Shown piece by piece: positions 36,114 to 44,403 of a stretch of DNA of 64,000 bases. The stretch is from positions 80,900-144,899 of the forward strand of contig CAJXSL010000015.1 in the NCBI GenBank assembly GCA_913060875.1. The letters run 5' to 3'. The DNA is from an uncultured Desulfobacteraceae bacterium (GTDB lineage Bacteria > Desulfobacterota > Desulfobacteria > Desulfobacterales > UBA5852). Numbering within the stretch: position 1 is the first letter of the stretch; every line of letters starts with the position of its first letter. The translations under genes were made by a program, and so were the position numbers. The notes below the pieces were generated by a model that ran no database searches, was not told the origin of the DNA, and was given only the letters and a program-made list of their open reading frames with translations.

Positions 36114-37325
36114 CTATCCGTCATATTTGCCGACGATGGAGATGCTGCACACGTTCATGGACGGGAAACCGCCCAAGTTGTGGGTAAGGCCGTAAGTTGG
36201 ATTTTCCAGTTGCCGATCTCCGGCCCGCCCCAGAAGCTGGAGGTACATCTCGTAAATCATGCGCAGACCGGATGCCCCGATGGGGTGGCCGAAACACTTG
36301 AGACCGCCGTCCACCTGGCAGGGAACCTTGCCGTCGATATCGTAGACACCGTCCAGCACGTCCCGCCAGGCCTGTCCCCTTTCAGAGATATACAGGTCTT
36401 CCATGGTCACCAGTTCGGTGATGGAAAAGCAATCATGCACCTCCATCATGCTGATTTCTTTACGGGGTTCGGTGATACCCGCTTCCTTGTAGGCCATGGT
36501 GCTGGCCTTGGAGGTGGTCATGAAGTGATCCCCGTCCCAGTCATTGTAGGACATTTCTTCTCCGCTGCTCAATGCAAGCTGCAGCGCCTTGACCGAAACA
36601 AGATCATTCTTGCCCATCTTTTTAGCGATCTCGGGCGTGGTGACAATGGCGCAGGCCGCGCCGTCGCTCACCCCGCAGCAGTCGAAAAGCCCCAGAGGAT
36701 GGGCAATGATGGGGGCCGCCATGATCTGTTCTTTGGAAACCGCCTTGCGCAGATGAGCTTTGGGATTTTTCAACCCGTTGGCATGGCTTTTGGCCGATAC
36801 GTGGGCCATAGCCTCTTTAATGTCTTTGTCAGACACGTTGTACTTGGCCCCATAGGCCGACGCCAGTTGGGCAAATGAGCCGGGGGCGGTAATGTTGGGA
36901 AACCACTGCCAGGTCAACGTACCGGAGTCGGACCCGACAAAACTGGGCAGTCCGCCGTAACCGGTGTCCTTGAGCTTTTCCACCCCCAATGCCAGGCAGA
37001 TATCGTAGGCCCCCGAAGCCACGGCGTAGACCGCTCCCCGAAACGCCTCGGTCCCTGTGGCGCAGAAGTTTTCGACACGGGTCACCGGGATAAACGGCAA
37101 CCGCAGGGTCGTCGACAGCGGACACGCGCTCCGGCCCACGTTGATGCTTTCGAAACAGGTACCGAGCCAGGCCGCCTCGATATCCTTTTTCTCGACGCCG
37201 GCATCGGCGATACACTCCTCGAAGGCCTCCACCATCAACTCCTCGGCCCCCATGTCCCAGCGTTCTCCAAAGCGGGAACAACCCATTCCGATAATCGCGA
37301 CTTTATCTTTTATGCCCGTAGCCAT
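36114..37325 (-). CDS. Thiolase, SCPx-like
   Basis: 403 aa. Nucleophile Cys88 is in VENFCATGTEAFRGA; a His lies in MMEVHDCFSITELV and the C-terminal motif is GGLKCFGHPIGASG. The family resembles SCPx/Ltp-type thiolases, which act on branched acyl-CoA or as retro-aldolases with a DUF35 partner. Here the DUF35 domain is in the fusion protein encoded immediately upstream (37402-40131; 76-base gap). Archaeal thiolase, HMG-CoA synthase and DUF35 form one channelling complex, and mycobacterial Ltp2 needs the DUF35 domain of ChsH2. A complex with the fusion protein is inferred. No SCP2 domain is fused to this thiolase, unlike eukaryotic SCPx. Confidence 0.87.
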   Translation of the reverse strand: MATGIKDKVAIIGMGCSRFGERWDMGAEELMVEAFEECIADAGVEKKDIEAAWLGTCFESINVGRSACPLSTTLRLPFIPVTRVENFCATGTEAFRGAVYAVASGAYDICLALGVEKLKDTGYGGLPSFVGSDSGTLTWQWFPNITAPGSFAQLASAYGAKYNVSDKDIKEAMAHVSAKSHANGLKNPKAHLRKAVSKEQIMAAPIIAHPLGLFDCCGVSDGAACAIVTTPEIAKKMGKNDLVSVKALQLALSSGEEMSYNDWDGDHFMTTSKASTMAYKEAGITEPRKEISMMEVHDCFSITELVTMEDLYISERGQAWRDVLDGVYDIDGKVPCQVDGGLKCFGHPIGASGLRMIYEMYLQLLGRAGDRQLENPTYGLTHNLGGFPSMNVCSISIVGKYDG

Positions 37326-37401
37326 ACGGTGTCCTCCCTGGAATCATTTTAATTTTTATGAAAGCGGCCAGCCGCTCGTCCTTCAAATTTGCGCCGCAGG
37401 T

Positions 37402-40131
37402 CTATATTTGGAACAGTTTTTCGAGCAACTGGGACTTCATGATATCCCCTTCGATCACCAGCTTACCGGCCGTAAAGGCCTGCATGGGAGGCAGTTTGCC
37501 GCTCATCATGGCGGCAAAATCCGTATCCTCCATTTTCAGGGTGCAAACGGGTTTGGCATGCTGCCCGGCGGCAATGGTGCAGGCGCTGTCTTTGATGACC
37601 GCATGCCAGTCCCCGCCGGCGCCGCCGGAGATGTTGAACTGGAAGATCACCTCCACTCCGGCCGCCGCCTCGGTTTTGAACGTCGTCGCCAAATTGTCAA
37701 AAATTGCCTGCACATCGATGCCGCTGTCTCCACCCTCGCTTGAGGTGTCTTCGGTTTCAGGCGGTGCCGGTGGGGTCATGAGATCCATCAGTGCCGCATT
37801 GGCATCGCTCAACTCCTTGGCGCCTTCCAGCGCATTGATGGCATCGAAGTTGTCGGCAACCATTTCGACGGTCGGCAATTCTTCGGTGGCCAACTGGATG
37901 CCGGGCCCGGTCATGACGGCCGCCCGGTTGTAGTACCCCATCCCGGCGTTGAAGATTTCACCGGTCGGCTGGCACGTCTCGCTGCAGAGATACATCGCCA
38001 TGGGGGTCACGAACTCGGGTTTCATCTGCGCGAACAGGTCCGGGGGCAGGATATCCTCGGTCAGCCGTGATGCCGCAATGGGCGCAATGGTGTTGCATTT
38101 GACGTTGTATTTCCGGCCTTCCAGTTTGAGGGTGTTCATGAGGCCCACCAGGCCCAGCTTGGCCGCCGAATAGTTTGTCTGGCCGAAGTTGCCGTAAAGG
38201 CCGGCGGCCGAAGTCGTCATGACGATGCGGCCATAGCCTTTAGCCTTCATGATCTTGAAGGCCGGCCGGGTGACATTATAAGCGCCGTTGAGGTGAACAT
38301 CGACCACCGCATTCCAGTTTTCCGGCGTCATCTTGGTAAAGCTCTTGTCCCGGAGAATGCCGGCGTTGTTGATCACGATATCCACAGTGCCGAAAGCATC
38401 CAGGGCGGTTTTAACGATGGACTCGCCACCCTCCACCGTGGCCACGTTGTCGAAATTCGGTACAGCTTCCCCGCCCAGTTCCTCGATCTCGGCGACCACT
38501 TTTTCAGCCGGCGAGCGCGAGCCGTCTCCGGCGCCGTCACGGGCGCCGCCCAGGTCATTGACCACGATCTTGGCGCCCCGTTTGGCCAGCTCCAGGGCAT
38601 AGGTTCGTCCCAAACCCGCCCCGGCGCCGGTGATGATGGCCACCCGACCGTCAAAGCGAACCTTTTTCATTTCTTCCACCGCACCGGGCGCCGGAACCGC
38701 TTTCCAGAAGTAGTTCACAAACCCGCGCTGAGCGTCTTCAACCTTGCGTTTCAGCGCCATCTGCACCCGCAGCCCGACCTTCACTTCGTCCAGCTCACAA
38801 TCGGTAAAATCCGCCATTATCCGGCCCCCGTCGTCGAACTGGACCATACCGTAAATGGCCGGCGGATCGACGGAGATGGCCAGCATATCCCCCGTAAACG
38901 TCTTGACCTTGGCCGGGGCATCGGCAAATTCGTAATCGTCCTGGCTGTTCAGGGCGCCGCAAGAGGGGTTGACGCAATAGTCCATTTTCGGGAACTGGGG
39001 TGTGCCGCATTTCCGACATTTACCGCCCACCAGGCCAAGGAGCATTTTGTTCTTCCGCCACAGAACGGTGGTCGCCGTCTGGGTGGGGGCTTCGGCCCGA
39101 ATACCCATCTCGGTTTGGATCAAATCACGGAATTTGAGCCACTTCGCATAGTTGTCGATCACTTTTTTGTTGGCCAGGGAACCGGACACGCCATTTCGCC
39201 CCGCCAACGCTTTTATCTGGTCGGTGACCTTGAAGTAGAGGGCATTGGCGCCCTGCCCGAATCCTACCAGCAGGATCCGTTCACCCGGCTGGGCCTTCTC
39301 AAGGGCGGCAATGAACATCATAAAAGCGTGGGCCGCACCGGTCTCGCCACAAACCTCATGCATATTGTCCACCAATTTTTCGGGGGTGGCCCCCAGCTTT
39401 TTGGCGATTTTCTTGTGATCCCCCTTGAAAAAGCAGGGATAGACCAGCTTATCCACATCATCCATGGTGATGCCGAGCTTGTCGAACAGACCGTTGACCG
39501 CCTTGGGAATGATTTCGCCGTAGCCGATGTCCCGGGTCCAGCGTTCCTCCCAGACATAATCGTACTTTTGGAACGCGCCCCGGTAGTGATCCACGAAATC
39601 GCAGGACAAAGAATAAGATCCCAAAAACTCGGCAATGACGTTCTCATTGCCCACCGAAAGGGCGGCCGCACCGTCGCCGAACCACATTTCATAGAAATAG
39701 GCGGTTTTGGTCTCGCGTTTGTCCGCCGCGGTCACCAGGATTTGCTTCCGGTTGCCGCTCTGAACCGACTCCAGCGCCGTGATCAGTGCGGTGGTGGCCA
39801 CTTTTTGTGACGCGGTATAATCGGCGGTGATGATCTCATCGGAAAGATTCAGGGCGGCCGAGACAATACCGGCGTTCTGGCGGTCGGCAAACGGCAGGGT
39901 GGTGGAGGCCAGGTAAAGGGCATCGAGTGCTGACTTGTCTCCGCCCGCCAGGCAGTCGCGGGCGGCGGCCACCGCCATGGTTATGGAATCTTCGTCATAG
40001 TTGCACATGGACCGTTCCCCCTGGGAAACCGCCATGATGGCCGGGGCGAACCACCCCATATGCTGAACGATGGATGACCGGCTCAGTCGCAGGTGCGGGA
40101 TATAGGCACCGAAAGAAGTAATTCCTATCAT
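37402..40131 (-). CDS. Four-domain fusion: HMG-CoA-synthase-like + DUF35 + SDR + SCP2
   Basis: 909 aa. (1) Residues 1-345: HMG-CoA-synthase/thiolase fold (GFGQGANALYF near the end). The Cys site aligns with ADYTASQKVATTAL, with Gln109 in place of Cys, and the His-loop YPCFFKGDHKKIAKKLG lacks the usual FHxPNGKF His. (2) About 355-470: DUF35, with a zinc ribbon Cys372/375/386/391 (KCRKCG...CVNPSC) and an OB-fold. (3) About 488-745: SDR, TGAGAGLG at 500-507 and catalytic Tyr/Lys in QTNYSAAK. (4) About 800-909: SCP2 lipid-binding domain. The last two domains resemble the C-terminal part of the next gene. Residue assignments are by eye. GGAGAC precedes the ATG. Confidence 0.88.
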   Translation of the reverse strand: MIGITSFGAYIPHLRLSRSSIVQHMGWFAPAIMAVSQGERSMCNYDEDSITMAVAAARDCLAGGDKSALDALYLASTTLPFADRQNAGIVSAALNLSDEIITADYTASQKVATTALITALESVQSGNRKQILVTAADKRETKTAYFYEMWFGDGAAALSVGNENVIAEFLGSYSLSCDFVDHYRGAFQKYDYVWEERWTRDIGYGEIIPKAVNGLFDKLGITMDDVDKLVYPCFFKGDHKKIAKKLGATPEKLVDNMHEVCGETGAAHAFMMFIAALEKAQPGERILLVGFGQGANALYFKVTDQIKALAGRNGVSGSLANKKVIDNYAKWLKFRDLIQTEMGIRAEAPTQTATTVLWRKNKMLLGLVGGKCRKCGTPQFPKMDYCVNPSCGALNSQDDYEFADAPAKVKTFTGDMLAISVDPPAIYGMVQFDDGGRIMADFTDCELDEVKVGLRVQMALKRKVEDAQRGFVNYFWKAVPAPGAVEEMKKVRFDGRVAIITGAGAGLGRTYALELAKRGAKIVVNDLGGARDGAGDGSRSPAEKVVAEIEELGGEAVPNFDNVATVEGGESIVKTALDAFGTVDIVINNAGILRDKSFTKMTPENWNAVVDVHLNGAYNVTRPAFKIMKAKGYGRIVMTTSAAGLYGNFGQTNYSAAKLGLVGLMNTLKLEGRKYNVKCNTIAPIAASRLTEDILPPDLFAQMKPEFVTPMAMYLCSETCQPTGEIFNAGMGYYNRAAVMTGPGIQLATEELPTVEMVADNFDAINALEGAKELSDANAALMDLMTPPAPPETEDTSSEGGDSGIDVQAIFDNLATTFKTEAAAGVEVIFQFNISGGAGGDWHAVIKDSACTIAAGQHAKPVCTLKMEDTDFAAMMSGKLPPMQAFTAGKLVIEGDIMKSQLLEKLFQI

Positions 40132-40216
40132 TGTTTGTCTCCTTGCTTGAATGAACTTGCTTGCTCGAAAAAGGGCCTTGCCGGCCCTCAGCTGTCGCCT
40201 ATTTCAATTGGCGCGT

Positions 40217-42328
40217 TTAGAGTTTGAACAGCTTTTCGATCAGCTGGGACTTCATGATGTCGCCTTCGATGACCAGTTTGCCGGAGGAAAAGGCCTGCAT
40301 GGCCGGCAGTTTTCCCGTCATCATGGCAACGAAATCCTCCGCATCCATTTTCAATGTGCAGGTCGGTTTGTCATGGCATCCGGCTTCCACGGCACAGCTT
40401 TGATCTTTTATAGCCGTGTACCAGTCGCCGCCGCCGGCACCGGCAATAATATACTGGAAGACCACATCGACGCCGGCCGCCGCTTCCGGTTGAAAATGAT
40501 TCCCCAGGTCCGCGAAGATGTCACCGACCGAGATGCCAGTCGGATCGTCTTCACCGGCCGCCGCTTCCGATTTAGGCGTAAATGCCGCCATGAGATCGCC
40601 GATCTGCTCGTTGAGATCGACGTACTCCTTGGCCCCTTTAAGGGAAGCGATTTTGTCCAGGTTGTCGACAATGTCTTCGAGTTCCGGAAACCCCTCCCCT
40701 TTGGCGACCACAGCACCGGGACCGGTAACGACGGCGGCCCGATTGCAAAATCCCATGCCCACGTTGTAGATGTTGCCGCTCACCGGGCAGTCTTCCGAAC
40801 AGAGGAAAAGGGTCATGGGGGTGACGAACTCCGGTTTGAGTTTCTCGAACAGATCCGGGGGAAGGATATCTTCGGTAAGCCGTGAGGCTGCCACCGGCGC
40901 TACCGTATTGATCCGTATGTTGTATTTCTTCCCCTCGAGTTTCAGGGTGTTCATGAGGCCTACCAGGGCAAGTTTGGCCGCGGTGTAGTTGGTCTGGCCG
41001 AAATTTCCGTAAAGCCCCGCCGCCGACGTGGTCATGACGATGCGCCCGTAGCCCTTGGCCTTCATCACGGCAAAGGCCGGGCGGGAAACATGGTAGGCCC
41101 CTTTGAGATGGACGTCGAGCACCGCATGCCAGTTTTCCGGTTCCATCTTGACAAAACTCTTGTCCCGCAGGATTCCGGCATTGTTGATGAGGATATCGAC
41201 AGTTCCGAAGGTGTCGAGAGCGGTCTTGACGATGGCTTCGCCCCCCTCCACCGTGGCCACGTTGTCGTAGTTGGCCACGGCTTCGCCACCAGCCGACGTA
41301 ATTTCGGTCACCACCTGATCGGCCGGAGCCGCCGAACCGCTGCCCGAACCATCCCGGGCCCCGCCCAGATCGTTGACGACAACCTTGGCGCCCCGCCGGG
41401 CCAGTTCCAGAGCGTAGGCCCTTCCCAGGCCGGCGCCGGCACCGGTAACAATGGCCACCTTGCCGTCATAGCGAATCTCACGTTTGGGGATATCGCCGTA
41501 CTCGAAGATACCGTTGTCGATAACGATTTCTTCGTTTTCCATATTGATCACCCGCCACAGGGCCTTGCCCTCGTCGGTTTTCCAGATCAGGGTTTTGATG
41601 GGGATCCCCGGGTATAGGGTCTTGGAAAAACGGCAGGCCATCCGGCGGGCTTTCTCGGGTTCTCCCGGGATCAGGCAGTCCATCAGGGCCCGGCAGGCAA
41701 ACCCGTGGGTGCACAGGCCGTGCATGATGGGTTTTTCGAAACCTGACATTTTGGCAAATTCCGGATCCACGTGCAGACTGAACACGTCCCCGGAAAGACG
41801 GTAGATCAGGGGCTGATCAGGGGAAGGGGTCGCCTCGATACTGAAATCCGGATCCCGGTCGGGGAAAACCACTTCGTTTTTGGGGGCGTCCTGCCCGCCG
41901 AACCCACCGTCGAGACGGCCGAAGATCGTACAGATGCTGGTGAAGAGCTTTTGCCCATTGGAGTGAAAGGTGTCGCTCTCACCGATCACCAGGGCGCCCC
42001 GGCCTTCGCCCTTGTCGTAGATGTGGCTGATCTTGCCCTTGGTGGTCATGGTGCCTTCCACCGGGATGGGATTGTGGAAGATCAATTCCTGTTCACCGTG
42101 GAGCACGCCGGCCAGGTTGATGTTGGACTCCAGCCCGATCTGCATCAGGATCTTGAAAATGGATGCAATGGAAAAACTGGGAATGACTTTCAGGTCTTTT
42201 TCATAGCAGTAGTCCAGCTCGGGAAACCCGGCGCCGACCCCAAGGGCATACAAAACAACATCTTTCCAGTCGTAATCCTTGGTCAGGGGGGCAAACGGTT
42301 TGCCCACCGCGTCAAGATTCAATGCCAT
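40217..42328 (-). CDS. MFE-2-like fusion: MaoC hydratase + SDR + SCP2
   Basis: ATG 42328 (GGAGG 6 bases upstream) gives 703 aa; the earlier in-frame ATG at 42343 overlaps that site. Residues 1-280 form a double-hotdog 2-enoyl-CoA hydratase 2. The signature YRLSGD-VFS-LHVDP keeps Asp181 and His186, but the usual N-P between them is F-S. Residues about 290-545 are an SDR (3R)-hydroxyacyl-CoA dehydrogenase (TGAGAGLGRAYAL, QTNYTAAK). About 600-703 is an SCP2 domain. The order is hydratase-SDR-SCP2, whereas animal peroxisomal MFE-2 is SDR-hydratase-SCP2. The SDR-SCP2 part is a close paralogue of that in the 37402-40131 gene. First gene of the operon, downstream of a palindrome. Confidence 0.9.
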   Translation of the reverse strand: MALNLDAVGKPFAPLTKDYDWKDVVLYALGVGAGFPELDYCYEKDLKVIPSFSIASIFKILMQIGLESNINLAGVLHGEQELIFHNPIPVEGTMTTKGKISHIYDKGEGRGALVIGESDTFHSNGQKLFTSICTIFGRLDGGFGGQDAPKNEVVFPDRDPDFSIEATPSPDQPLIYRLSGDVFSLHVDPEFAKMSGFEKPIMHGLCTHGFACRALMDCLIPGEPEKARRMACRFSKTLYPGIPIKTLIWKTDEGKALWRVINMENEEIVIDNGIFEYGDIPKREIRYDGKVAIVTGAGAGLGRAYALELARRGAKVVVNDLGGARDGSGSGSAAPADQVVTEITSAGGEAVANYDNVATVEGGEAIVKTALDTFGTVDILINNAGILRDKSFVKMEPENWHAVLDVHLKGAYHVSRPAFAVMKAKGYGRIVMTTSAAGLYGNFGQTNYTAAKLALVGLMNTLKLEGKKYNIRINTVAPVAASRLTEDILPPDLFEKLKPEFVTPMTLFLCSEDCPVSGNIYNVGMGFCNRAAVVTGPGAVVAKGEGFPELEDIVDNLDKIASLKGAKEYVDLNEQIGDLMAAFTPKSEAAAGEDDPTGISVGDIFADLGNHFQPEAAAGVDVVFQYIIAGAGGGDWYTAIKDQSCAVEAGCHDKPTCTLKMDAEDFVAMMTGKLPAMQAFSSGKLVIEGDIMKSQLIEKLFKL

Positions 42329-42375
42329 GGTGTCCTCCTTCATACCAAAAGATTAACGGATTTCCATCAATCAAT

Positions 42376-42391
42376 TCCATCATTTGATGGA
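42376..42391. promoter_or_regulatory. Palindrome, likely TetR operator, upstream of the catabolic operon
   Basis: TCCATCATTTGATGGA is a palindrome with six-base perfect arms CCATCA/TGATGG around TT, 48 bases before the first gene of the operon. A further CCATCA half-site lies at 42364-42369. A near-copy stands upstream of the tetR gene at 43242-43257. Site function is inferred from the match. Confidence 0.65.
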
Positions 42392-42483
42392 TCCAAAATT
42401 GTAAAAACCGATATCCCCTTACGTTCACGCCAACGCCAGCCGGTGGCCCCAAAAAAAACAGGCGCATCGGCATCAATGCCGCA

Positions 42484-43113
42484 TCATGAATCCTTCCGGG
42501 TAAAGGCCGGGATCAGGATAAATTTCAGTGTTTCTTTGACAACCTCCAGGTAGGCATCCCGGTCCAGGCTCAGCATGGGCCGGAAATAGTTTTCCCCGGA
42601 GGCAAAATTAATAATGGAGTTCCACACGGCGAGCACCCGGGCATTGGCCTGGGGCGGCACGTGGGTTTTGTCCAGGGCCAGCCCCATGGCCACAGCGATA
42701 TTGGCCAGGTGCTCGGTCATACGGGTGTCCAGGTCCGAACGGGTCCGCGTTTTAACAAAATAGCTGAAGAGCATCAGATTGGAGGCTTCGGGATTGTGAA
42801 ACAGATAGTCGCTCATGACGTCGATAGCCACTTCCAGGCGCACATCGAGGGGCTTGCCGTGAACCAGTTTTTCGATTTCCCTGAGCTTCAGGCGAATATC
42901 TTCGTTAAGGTCGGTGAGAACCGCTTCGTAAAGATCCTGTTTTTCCCCCCAGTGGTAGTAAAGGGTGGATATGTCGATGCCGACCGCCTTGGCGATCATG
43001 CGTGTCGTGACCCCGTGAAACCCGTATTCACCAAACAGCTTGCGGGCCGCAGAAAGAATACGCCCTTTCATGGAATCAGGCGCCTGGCGGGCTTTTTCAA
43101 GGGGAGACGGCAT
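42484..43113 (-). CDS. TetR-family transcriptional regulator
   Basis: ATG 43113 gives 209 aa (MPSPLEKARQ), with AAGGA upstream; other in-frame starts at 43233 and 43071 are possible. The N-terminal HTH is typical: RILSAARKLFGEYGFHGVTTRMIAKAVGIDISTLYYHWGEKQDLY (helix-turn-helix about residues 30-60). The C-terminal part would bind a ligand, probably an acyl-CoA. The gene lies 155 bases upstream of the MaoC-SDR-SCP2 gene on the same strand. A palindrome in that gap and a near-identical one ahead of tetR suggest it represses the operon and itself. Confidence 0.85.
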   Translation of the reverse strand: MPSPLEKARQAPDSMKGRILSAARKLFGEYGFHGVTTRMIAKAVGIDISTLYYHWGEKQDLYEAVLTDLNEDIRLKLREIEKLVHGKPLDVRLEVAIDVMSDYLFHNPEASNLMLFSYFVKTRTRSDLDTRMTEHLANIAVAMGLALDKTHVPPQANARVLAVWNSIINFASGENYFRPMLSLDRDAYLEVVKETLKFILIPAFTRKDS

Positions 43114-43241
43114 GGAAGCGACATTCCTTTCAATGGCAACGGCCGTGCGCTTATCCCAGCGAATCGCACTGGGTTCGGTCCATCTATGGGAGGGACCAGC
43201 AGGGCCGCTATCATTCCAGCGACTATATACCAAGACTTGTT

Positions 43242-43257
43242 TCCAACATTTGATGGA
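43242..43257. promoter_or_regulatory. Near-palindrome, likely second TetR operator, upstream of tetR
   Basis: TCCAACATTTGATGGA differs at one base from the palindrome at 42376-42391 and lies 129 bases before the tetR start. The shared 16-base motif in two control regions is the main evidence for operator function and autoregulation. Confidence 0.6.
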
Positions 43258-43373
43258 GAACCATACCCAATCACTAATCGGATGTCAACGGGTAATTTAC
43301 ATTCATTTAATTCCGACCAGCCCGAATATTGTGCGCGTTCGAAACCTTCTTGGGCAAGGCTTCAGGGGCACCG

Positions 43374-44351
43374 CTATGGGCCCGGAAACAGGCGGATATC
43401 GACCCGTTGTTGAAGATGGGCATCAACCGTTTTTCCGATTGCGGGCATTTCCTGGGTCCGGTCGGCGATGCGTTCGGCCGCGACCCCCTTCCCCACGAGA
43501 TAAAACTTAACCGCCATGACCCGTGTTTCGGAAACCAGCCCGTGTTGGCCTTCACTTTCATCCCTTCCGGCATAGCCGCTGAGGGATATGGTCCAGGATG
43601 GATTCGCCATGACCCGGTCAGCGATCTGATCCAGTTTGGCCATTTGGTCCGGACCGGGAAGGTTTGAATTTTTTTGGAAATATACCGTGTAGTCAGGCTT
43701 CGGCAAACGGGCAGGGATAGATTTTTCCGGAAATTGGGCAGGACCTGCCGACTCAGGCCGGGAGGCCATTGATGGGGAGACCGGCGCTACAATGGCTTTG
43801 TTGGGAATAAATCCGCTCTCGGAATACGGCGTTGCCGCCTGGCCAACCGCCGGATCCCGTTCGTTTGTCGGCACATCCTGGGAATCGTCCGCCACCATCG
43901 GCCGGGTGGGGGAACCCGGTTCACGGTCTGGTGGCGCCGCTACAGCGCTTTTCAACCTTTCTTTAAGCCGGGCATGCACGTGAAAAGAGAATTCATGGTC
44001 CCGGTACCCGGTTGTGCCGGTTCGAACACCCACGCTTGTGCGGCCGCCAACTTCCGGCCTGAAACGCAACCTCAGCGTTGAACCGGCCGGGGCCGCCGCC
44101 AGGACAATGGTTTCCCAGGGCCCCCCGCGTTTGGAGCGCACCGGTAAATCCAATGCCGCGAGGGTGTCGATACCGGCATTAACCACCGTTTCATAATTGT
44201 GTCCGTACGTATGGCGCACCTCCCCGTTGAAATCGAGGTAAGTCCCATCGACCGTGCGATGGTCCAATGGCATGGCACAACTGGAAATGGCCATCCATAG
44301 GGAGAAGAGAAGCCAGGTTTTGGGGCGCCTGTCCATCATTGCAATCCCCAA
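43374..44351 (-). CDS. OmpA-like lipoprotein
   Basis: 325 aa. The signal region ends AISSCAMP with a lipobox-like Cys. Residues about 25-110 form an uncharacterised beta-rich domain; a Pro/Ser/Ala-rich linker (about 120-215) follows. An OmpA/MotB-type domain occupies about 220-325: YTVYFQKNSN, then LSGYAGRDES, RVMAVKFYLVGKGVAAERI and DIRLFPGP. The domain is known to bind peptidoglycan; the usual Asp/Arg pair is approximated by SGYAGRDE and the RVMAVK helix. It lies downstream of the LysM lipoprotein gene by 52 bases and likely shares its transcript. Confidence 0.75.
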   Translation of the reverse strand: MGIAMMDRRPKTWLLFSLWMAISSCAMPLDHRTVDGTYLDFNGEVRHTYGHNYETVVNAGIDTLAALDLPVRSKRGGPWETIVLAAAPAGSTLRLRFRPEVGGRTSVGVRTGTTGYRDHEFSFHVHARLKERLKSAVAAPPDREPGSPTRPMVADDSQDVPTNERDPAVGQAATPYSESGFIPNKAIVAPVSPSMASRPESAGPAQFPEKSIPARLPKPDYTVYFQKNSNLPGPDQMAKLDQIADRVMANPSWTISLSGYAGRDESEGQHGLVSETRVMAVKFYLVGKGVAAERIADRTQEMPAIGKTVDAHLQQRVDIRLFPGP

Positions 44352-44403
44352 GCGATAGGTTTATCCCGGCTGGCCGGATTGAAAACAGTGCGAGCGTGAA
44401 ATG

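Noticed and set aside
38293..39810. 505-aa plus-strand frame across the four-domain fusion
   Set aside because: No protein motif, and the minus strand encodes DUF35 and SDR motifs without interruption.
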